From positions 1 to 11,425 of the forward strand of contig QNDJ01000018.1 in assembly GCA_003644825.1 (NCBI GenBank): 11,425 nt of DNA. Reading direction: 5' to 3'. Shown one piece after another: positions 6,641 to 11,425 of the stretch (the stretch's first letter is position 1; the number at the start of each line of letters is the position of its first letter). The stretch is from B21-G16 sp003644825 [NCBI: Candidatus Zhuqueibacterota bacterium]. Its GTDB lineage: Bacteria; SM23-31; B21-G16. A model generated the notes under the pieces. It saw only the letters and a program-made list of their open reading frames with translations, was not told the origin of the DNA and ran no database searches. Position numbers and translations under genes: made by a program.

Positions 6641-7213
6641 CTAAGCCATACCCTTAAAACCTAAAAATGCCAGTGCCATTAATCCTACTGAAACCATTGC
6701 AATAGCAGTTCCTTTGAAGATTCTTGGAATATGACATATCTCATATCGTTCTCTTATACCGGAAAACAAGGTTATTGCTAAACCATAACCTACAGAACTA
6801 CTAAATGCAAAAATCGCTGTCTCTATAAAATTATAACTACTTCTTATACACAGAATAGCTACCCCAAGAACAGCACAGTTTGTGGTGATTAATGGCAAAA
6901 ATATTCCAAGTGCCTGGTATAGATTCTTCAAATTTTTTCTTACATAAAATTCCGTAAGTTGAACAAATCCCGCAATAACCAGTATAAAAACAACCGTTTG
7001 TAAATGAACAAGATTTAAAGGTTCAAGAAAAGCTTTTTGAAATATCCAGGTAACTATTGAAGACATAGTAAGAACAAAAACCACTGCCAGAGCCATACCA
7101 ATAGCGGAATCTCTTTTCTGGGAAACACCTAAGAATGGACAATTGCCAAGATATTTTGCCAGTATTATATTATTAACAAATATTGCAGAAACTATCATAA
7201 ATATGAATTTCAT
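6641..7213 (-). CDS. rnfA: RnfA, integral membrane subunit of the Rnf complex
   Basis: This 190-residue, very hydrophobic protein is predicted to have six membrane helices and has the usual length of RnfA/NqrE. RnfA and RnfE form a pseudo-symmetric pair that holds an iron-sulfur centre inside the membrane and carries electrons across it. The two conserved cysteines are present in the expected half-helix contexts: Cys25 in LGNCPFLG and Cys113 in TTNCAVLG. The motif NNIILAKYLG at the first helix is characteristic. AAGGAG lies 8 bases before the ATG, the rnfE stop is 16 bases upstream, and rnfB begins 20 bases downstream. RnfA and RnfE are homologous; this one is assigned as RnfA by NNIILAKYLGNC and by its position just before rnfB. 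Confidence 0.95.
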   Translation of the reverse strand: MKFIFMIVSAIFVNNIILAKYLGNCPFLGVSQKRDSAIGMALAVVFVLTMSSIVTWIFQKAFLEPLNLVHLQTVVFILVIAGFVQLTEFYVRKNLKNLYQALGIFLPLITTNCAVLGVAILCIRSSYNFIETAIFAFSSSVGYGLAITLFSGIRERYEICHIPRIFKGTAIAMVSVGLMALAFLGFKGMA

Positions 7214-7229
7214 CAGTTCAGCTCCTTAA

Positions 7230-7814
7230 CTACTTTTTAAAAACGTTCATTACCGCTAATAAAACACCAAGGCATATAAATGCTCCCGGAGCAATCACAA
7301 GAAATGAAAATGGCAGATATGATTTACCAAATACGCTCATTCCGAAAAAAGTTCCGGAACCGAGAATCTCCCTGATACTTGCAAGAACTGTCAATGAAAT
7401 AGTAAAACCAAGCCCGATTCCAAGACCATCCGCAAAAGAATAGATAACCGAATTCTTTGAAGCAAATGCCTCGGCTCGACCTAATATAATGCAATTAACA
7501 ACTATTAAAGGAATAAAAATACCAAGCTGTTCATAAAGCGTATAAAAATAAGCTTGAGTTACAAGCTCTACAATAACTACAAAGCTGGCAATTAGCACAA
7601 TATAGGAAGCAATTCTTACTTCTGACGGTATTATCTTCCTTAAAAAAGAAATTATTACATTAGAGCAAACAAGAACAAAAGCTGTAGCAAGCCCCATTCC
7701 CAGACCATTCTTTGCTGCGGAAGTAACCGCCAGAGTAGGGCATAACCCTAATACCAGCCTGAAAGGCGGTATATCTTTCCAGAATCCCTTGGTAAACTCA
7801 CTTATTACTCTCAT
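7230..7814 (-). CDS. rnfE: RnfE, integral membrane subunit of the Rnf complex
   Basis: This is a 194-residue membrane protein with about six helices, homologous to RnfA and NqrD. Conserved cysteines are Cys25 (LGLCPTLAV) and Cys108 (VVNCIILGRAEAFA), which with the RnfA pair would bind the intramembrane Fe-S centre. NCIILGRAEAFA is a hallmark of RnfE/NqrD. I chose the ATG at 7812-7814. A longer reading would need a TTG at 7833-7835 and adds seven non-conserved residues, whereas the ATG leads straight into VISEFTKGFWKDIPPF, the usual N-terminus, with GGAAA about 8 bases before it. With this start the gene overlaps rnfG by 17 bases, implying coupled translation. Confidence 0.94.
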   Translation of the reverse strand: MRVISEFTKGFWKDIPPFRLVLGLCPTLAVTSAAKNGLGMGLATAFVLVCSNVIISFLRKIIPSEVRIASYIVLIASFVVIVELVTQAYFYTLYEQLGIFIPLIVVNCIILGRAEAFASKNSVIYSFADGLGIGLGFTISLTVLASIREILGSGTFFGMSVFGKSYLPFSFLVIAPGAFICLGVLLAVMNVFKK

Positions 7815-8400
7815 AGCTTTTTTCCAGAGTTTCAATTATTTCTTTTTGATGATTACGAATTAACTGAGCAGCATTTTCAACTGCACTTACAATAGCAGTA
7901 CTTGAATAAGAAGCACCTGTCAAAACATCTATTTTGCCACCATCTTTCTTAAGTTTAAAACTTTCTTTATATGGTAATCCATAATATTGACTCAGGTAAG
8001 AGAATTCCAAAGCCCTTGCTCCAATACCTGGAGTTTCGTGATGTTCTGTAGCTGCAACACCAAGAATTGTAGAGTTCTCAAAGTTGAACCCTACCATAAG
8101 TTTAATGTCTCCTCCGAATCCACCGGGACCAATACTCTCGAAAGCAACAGCTATGCATTTCCCCCCTTTGAACCCGGGATAAAAAACATATTTAACACCA
8201 TCAAAGGTCATTTCTTTTTTTGTTGCAGCGGGGTCATTTTCCACATTCTTCATAATTTCCTTAATTGCAGGACCTCGAATATAAATGTCCTTTTGAGCTT
8301 CTATTCGGGTATTCAATGAATTTTTTAATGCTGTAAGAGAAGTCCCGGATAAACCTCCTATTACTCCTATTACAAGAACTATTTTTACCATTTTAGACAT
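7798..8400 (-). CDS. rnfG: RnfG, periplasmic flavin-carrying subunit of the Rnf complex
   Basis: This 200-residue protein has one N-terminal membrane helix (about 4-23) and a periplasmic FMN-binding domain. RnfG carries covalent FMN, attached by ApbE, and passes electrons on the outer face of the membrane. Family landmarks are EHHETPGIGARA (119-130) and the flavinylation motif DVLTGASYSS (158-167). The acceptor position is Ser164, where most relatives have Thr, and Ser is compatible with the known attachment chemistry. No apbE gene lies in this window. AAGGGA before the ATG supports the start. It overlaps the end of rnfD by 8 bases and the start of rnfE by 17. Its periplasmic position makes it the likeliest contact for the cytochromes encoded in the same operon (inference). 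Confidence 0.94.
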   Translation of the reverse strand: MSKMVKIVLVIGVIGGLSGTSLTALKNSLNTRIEAQKDIYIRGPAIKEIMKNVENDPAATKKEMTFDGVKYVFYPGFKGGKCIAVAFESIGPGGFGGDIKLMVGFNFENSTILGVAATEHHETPGIGARALEFSYLSQYYGLPYKESFKLKKDGGKIDVLTGASYSSTAIVSAVENAAQLIRNHQKEIIETLEKSYESNK

Positions 8401-9367
8401 TTAAATTCCCTTTCAAATAAGCAGGTTTTGAATAAATCTCATCTAAAAATGGGTTTGCAATATTCATTAAAAGTATTGCATATACTGCACCGTGTAAATT
8501 ACTTCCAAGTGAACGAATCAATATTGTAAATGCACCAGCAAAGAATCCGAAAATCAACATAGGGATCGGGTTCACCGGTGTTGATGATGTGTCTGTTACA
8601 AGGAAAAATGCAGCAAAAAAAGTCATACCTGCAAATAAATGGAAAAATGGACTAGGATATGCCTGGGAGTTTAATAGATGAAATAACTCTCCAGTAACAA
8701 GTATTCCCACTAAAAAACTAACCGGTTTATGCCAAGTTATATATCCACGGATGATTAAATATAATCCTCCGATTAAAATAAATAATCCCGCCGATGAACC
8801 AAGACCGCCCGCCTGTTTCCCAATAAAAAGATCCCATAAATTGTATAGATGACTACCAGCAGTACCTGCTGATTTTGACACACTCAAAGGGTCTATGGAT
8901 ATAAAACCTGTTTTAAAAAATTGTTGAGATGAGGTGTAATCAACTATTTTTGACCAGGATAATTGCATAATAGCAAAGCCTACAAGAACAGGATTCAAAG
9001 GGTAGCTACCATAACCACCAAATATCATCTTACCCAGTCCAACCATTACAAGAACACCCATAATAACAAGCCACCAGGGGGTGGATGGTGGCAACAACAA
9101 TGCCAGTAAAATACTTATGTATATACTATGAAGGTCAAAAATGCTTCCCTTGGTATGTAATAATCTTCTGAATATGATTTCAAAAATGACAGCAAAAACA
9201 ATTGATAATGCAAGTACCCGTGCAGCATTAAGATGATAGATAACAATAGAAAAAATTATTGCAGGTACCAGAGCAATAATGTGATTTCCCATCATTTTCG
9301 GTAAGGTTACTCCAGAATGCCAAAGAGGCTCCTGAGATATTAGTAGCCTTTTACTCTTCGAGTTCAT
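8393..9367 (-). CDS. rnfD: RnfD, membrane subunit of the Rnf complex, with an altered flavin site
   Basis: This is a 324-residue polytopic membrane protein homologous to NqrB. Family landmarks are GGYGSYPLNPVLVGFA (117-132), FFLVTDTSSTPVNP (254-267) and AVYAILLMNIANPFLDE (294-310). In studied RnfD/NqrB a Thr in a DxxTxAT-like motif carries covalent FMN. Here the corresponding stretch reads DPLSVSKSAGTAG (159-171), with Lys165 at the acceptor position, so the flavin may be missing or moved to Thr169. I chose the ATG at 9365-9367 because GGAG lies 7 bases upstream. A longer in-frame reading from 9400 adds 11 residues inside rnfC without a better ribosome site. The chosen start overlaps the rnfC end by 17 bases. 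Confidence 0.93.
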   Translation of the reverse strand: MNSKSKRLLISQEPLWHSGVTLPKMMGNHIIALVPAIIFSIVIYHLNAARVLALSIVFAVIFEIIFRRLLHTKGSIFDLHSIYISILLALLLPPSTPWWLVIMGVLVMVGLGKMIFGGYGSYPLNPVLVGFAIMQLSWSKIVDYTSSQQFFKTGFISIDPLSVSKSAGTAGSHLYNLWDLFIGKQAGGLGSSAGLFILIGGLYLIIRGYITWHKPVSFLVGILVTGELFHLLNSQAYPSPFFHLFAGMTFFAAFFLVTDTSSTPVNPIPMLIFGFFAGAFTILIRSLGSNLHGAVYAILLMNIANPFLDEIYSKPAYLKGNLNV

Positions 9368-10628
9368 TTTGTTTCTCCAAAGTTGCTTCATCCAGAGCAA
9401 ATTTTATATACTGAACTAATGGGCGATGTGCCGGGCAAACATAGCTGCATAAACCACACTTTATGCATGCACCAGCGCCCAGTTTAAGGGCTTCCTCAAA
9501 ATAGTAAAATTCACTCCGTCTGGTTATGAGATGAACCTGTAGATTCTCAGGACAAATCCGGGTACAGCTACCACAATTTATACAGGGGTAATTCTCTACA
9601 AATGATTTTTTTGTGTCCTTTTTTAGATATATACCATCAGAAAACATTGTTAAAGAAATATCAAGGTCAAACTGAGAAAAACCTTTCATTGGTCCACCGA
9701 TATTTACTCTTTCACCTTCTTCAACATTTATATTCAACGTTTTAAGGATATCTCTTATCGGTGTACCATAGAAAACTTCAATATATTTTGGGTTGTCCAT
9801 AAAATCGCTGAATACAGAAATCCGTTTTTTAATATTCGGGATTCTCAAATAAATTGCATTATAAACTGATAATAAATCTTCTGCTTTTATAACCACCATA
9901 CCATATTCTTTATATTTTTTCCAGGCAGGCCTTTTAAATCCGAGTAATCGATTAACAATGTAATGTTCGAGTCTATCAAGATAATTATAAGGGATGGATA
10001 AAACTTCTACATTATTCGGGAATTTTCCTTTTACCGAACTGTAGTCTGCTTCATCAACAGCTAAATAAATTTTTGCTACCGGGGCTAATATTTTTAGTAT
10101 ATTCAAAGATTTGATAATGGCATCATAATTATTTCTTAAACACATTCTGTTATTTATAAAACCTGGTTCTTCATCAACACAGTTTATAAGAACTTTCTTT
10201 ACGACATCGCCAGAAAGCTCGGAGTCAAAAGTCCAGGGTGTATTTACCCCGGTCGAAAGCAGTTGATTGATAATCTCGCTTGCTCTCTTTTCTGGTGGTT
10301 TATTACTGATAGGAACAGGAGAAGTTTCAACTTTTTCTACATTTAAAATAATTGCTGGTGTTTTTTCACCAAGGCTTGAAAATCTGTTTTCGATTCCTGA
10401 AATTTCTCCTGGAAGAGGAGCTCGCAGAGTAAAACCATTCTCGGTCCTCGCAATTATCTGCCCCGCTGAAACCTTTTCTCCCTGTTTTATAATGGGTTGA
10501 AAATCAAAAGAATCTCCATATTTCAGATTTATAATCAACTTCTCTACTTCAGGAGATTTTTCAAGAGGAATATCTTTTTTAATTTCTGGAAGTTTAATCT
10601 CTGCTTTTTTCAATTGTATAAGGTTCAT
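9351..10628 (-). CDS. rnfC: RnfC, peripheral Fe-S subunit of the Rnf complex, with degenerate NADH/FMN site
   Basis: This 425-residue soluble subunit sits on the cytoplasmic face and in known complexes oxidises or reduces NAD(H). The order of domains is normal: an N-terminal barrel-like part (about 30-100), a Rossmann-like Nuo51 region (about 115-300), GGPMKGFSQFDLD (311-323), and two [4Fe-4S] motifs, CINCGSCTRICP (349-360) and CIKCGLCSYVCP (388-399). The glycine-rich motif GxGGAxFP expected near residue 127 is instead STGVNTPWTF. The later YPxGxE motif is replaced by IPYNYLDRL (212-220). Fe-S transfer is therefore retained but FMN and NADH binding look lost. The ATG is 9 bases after the cytochrome stop with a weak GTGAG upstream. 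The family assignment is firm; the functional loss is inference. Confidence 0.92.
   Translation of the reverse strand: MNLIQLKKAEIKLPEIKKDIPLEKSPEVEKLIINLKYGDSFDFQPIIKQGEKVSAGQIIARTENGFTLRAPLPGEISGIENRFSSLGEKTPAIILNVEKVETSPVPISNKPPEKRASEIINQLLSTGVNTPWTFDSELSGDVVKKVLINCVDEEPGFINNRMCLRNNYDAIIKSLNILKILAPVAKIYLAVDEADYSSVKGKFPNNVEVLSIPYNYLDRLEHYIVNRLLGFKRPAWKKYKEYGMVVIKAEDLLSVYNAIYLRIPNIKKRISVFSDFMDNPKYIEVFYGTPIRDILKTLNINVEEGERVNIGGPMKGFSQFDLDISLTMFSDGIYLKKDTKKSFVENYPCINCGSCTRICPENLQVHLITRRSEFYYFEEALKLGAGACIKCGLCSYVCPAHRPLVQYIKFALDEATLEKQNELEE
9375..9378 (-). promoter_or_regulatory. Ribosome binding site that decides the rnfD start
   Basis: The minus strand reads GGAG here, followed by seven bases and ATG at 9367, an ideal arrangement inside the 3' end of rnfC. 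It favours the shorter rnfD over the in-frame ATG at 9400. Confidence 0.7.
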
Positions 10629-10637
10629 TGAATCATC

Positions 10638-11309
10638 TCACTTTAAATGACATGCACTACAACGGGTTTTTCCTGATTCTGTAAAATACGCAGGAAGGGT
10701 ATCTGCATGACAGGTAATACATTTTAAATGGTATAACCCGGTTTTACCTCTGGCCTGATGACATCCGCTACATTCGCTACCATGAATACTGAGTAAATCT
10801 TCGTGAGAAAAATCAGATGGATTTAGTTTTTCTTCATGACAGTTTGAGCATAACATTAATACCGGTTTTGCAGAACCCTGTTCGTGGCAGGTATTACAGG
10901 TTTTTGGTTTTATACTTCTATCCACACTATGACAGGTCGTACATTTTTTATGGATTTCTACAATATCATCGTGAGAAAAATCTTTTTCTGGCAGTTTTTT
11001 ACCGTTTTCCCAGGTTATTTTAGATTGATAAACCTGATCTTTAGAGTATTCATTTTCATGGCATTCACTGCATTCAAATTCCAGTGCTCCACTTATAAGT
11101 TCATGATGGCAACTACTGCAGGAAACATTCTTGCCAGATGTATGACGGTAATGGTCAAACATAACATTTCCAGCAACAATTGTGTAATAGTATCTAAAAG
11201 GGGGAGGAGGGGCTTCAGTTCCACTAAAAATATATCCTGCAATACCTGCTAATCCAATACAAACCAGAATCAATATAAAAATAGTATTATAGGTTTTACC
11301 AAACGTCAT
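10638..11309 (-). CDS. Octaheme cytochrome c, membrane-anchored, first gene of the rnf operon
   Basis: This 223-residue protein has an N-terminal hydrophobic helix (about 9-28) and a short proline-rich linker (APPPPF, 33-38). Eight CxxCH motifs follow, at Cys64, 80, 123, 138, 154, 180, 197 and 217. Heme spacing and scattered extra His residues (His53, 56, 113, 120, 169, 176) suggest bis-His hemes of the c3/c7 kind. An internal repeat is visible: FSHDDIVEIHKKC (111-123) and FSHEDLLSIHGSEC (167-180) precede the third and sixth hemes. It should be an electron wire on the periplasmic face, held by an uncleaved anchor. Cytochromes placed before rnfC are known in some sulfate reducers and, as MmcA, in Methanosarcina, where they exchange electrons with the Rnf complex. 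The ATG has GAGAG at suitable spacing. Confidence 0.9.
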   Translation of the reverse strand: MTFGKTYNTIFILILVCIGLAGIAGYIFSGTEAPPPPFRYYYTIVAGNVMFDHYRHTSGKNVSCSSCHHELISGALEFECSECHENEYSKDQVYQSKITWENGKKLPEKDFSHDDIVEIHKKCTTCHSVDRSIKPKTCNTCHEQGSAKPVLMLCSNCHEEKLNPSDFSHEDLLSIHGSECSGCHQARGKTGLYHLKCITCHADTLPAYFTESGKTRCSACHLK

Positions 11310-11353
11310 TTTATTTCTCTCAAATTAGAGGTAATAAGAAATTTAAAAAATTA

Positions 11354-11381
11354 AATTTAACAAAAATTTCCTAATTGTCAA
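11354..11381 (-). promoter_or_regulatory. Candidate sigma70 promoter of the cytochrome-rnf operon
   Basis: On the minus strand a perfect -35 box TTGACA (11376-11381) is followed after 16 bases by TAAATT (11354-11359), a 4-of-6 match to the -10 consensus. Transcription would begin near 11347, giving a leader of roughly 38 bases before the cytochrome ATG. No other hexamer pair in the 116 bases upstream of the gene fits as well. Confidence 0.55.
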
Positions 11382-11396
11382 CTTTTTTTTCTTTTA

Positions 11397-11423
11397 TTTA
11401 TGGTGGAACTCATTAACCATAAA
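11397..11423. repeat. Inverted repeat upstream of the rnf promoter
   Basis: TTTATGGT (11397-11404) and ACCATAAA (11416-11423) are perfect inverted 8-base arms around 11 bases. The centre lies about 30 bases upstream of the -35 box, a place suited to an activator site. Read on the plus strand it could instead be a hairpin, but the window ends before any T run could be seen. On the minus strand it is followed by A-rich, not T-rich, sequence, so it is not a terminator for minus-strand transcripts. Confidence 0.4.
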
Positions 11424-11425
11424 AG

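Noticed and set aside
7815-7835. Longer RnfE starting at TTG 7835
   Set aside because: The extra seven residues are not family-like and the start codon is rare; the ATG at 7814 gives the conserved N-terminus.
10884-11252. Plus-strand open frame of 122 codons
   Set aside because: It is the antisense shadow of the octaheme cytochrome, whose eight CxxCH motifs establish the real frame.
1-11425. CRISPR arrays, tRNA or rRNA genes, complete transposons, riboswitches
   Set aside because: I scanned for regular direct repeats, cloverleaf-like or conserved RNA segments and transposase motifs and saw none.

Overview
The window (11,425 bases, AT-rich, every recognised gene on the minus strand) looks like part of the chromosome of an anaerobic, Gram-negative-type bacterium with a periplasm rich in c-type cytochromes. 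The indicators are two multiheme cytochromes, an exported [NiFe] hydrogenase with a Tat signal, and a complete Rnf complex of the kind used by sulfate- or metal-reducing and syntrophic anaerobes. I cannot name the taxon from the sequence.

Layout in the direction of transcription (right to left). A sigma70-like promoter at about 11354-11381, with a hairpin-forming inverted repeat upstream of it, precedes an eight-gene run: an octaheme membrane-anchored cytochrome c, rnfC, rnfD, rnfG, rnfE, rnfA, an unusually long rnfB, and a tetraheme c554-like cytochrome. Genes in this run overlap or lie within 43 bases of each other, so they are probably one operon. A 319-base AT-rich gap (3616-3934) follows. 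It holds a more GC-rich patch flanked by a short inverted repeat, and the likely promoter of the next unit. That second unit encodes a hydrogenase small subunit, its large subunit, the matching maturation endopeptidase, and a MobA-like molybdenum-cofactor nucleotidyltransferase that runs off the left edge.

How the genes may work together. The hydrogenase should oxidise or evolve H2 on the periplasmic side, and the two cytochromes could carry its electrons to or from the Rnf complex. The Rnf complex couples low-potential redox chemistry (ferredoxin/NAD in studied examples) to ion transport.

This Rnf is not ordinary. RnfC keeps its two [4Fe-4S] clusters but has lost both sequence signatures of the NADH/FMN site. 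RnfB is instead fused in frame to a complete GltD/NfnL-like flavoprotein, with Fe-S, FAD and pyridine-nucleotide sites. RnfD lacks the usual FMN-acceptor motif. My main inference is a rewired Rnf: pyridine nucleotide would react at the RnfB fusion rather than at RnfC, and heme proteins would link the complex to periplasmic hydrogen metabolism. That proposal is testable but unproven from sequence alone.
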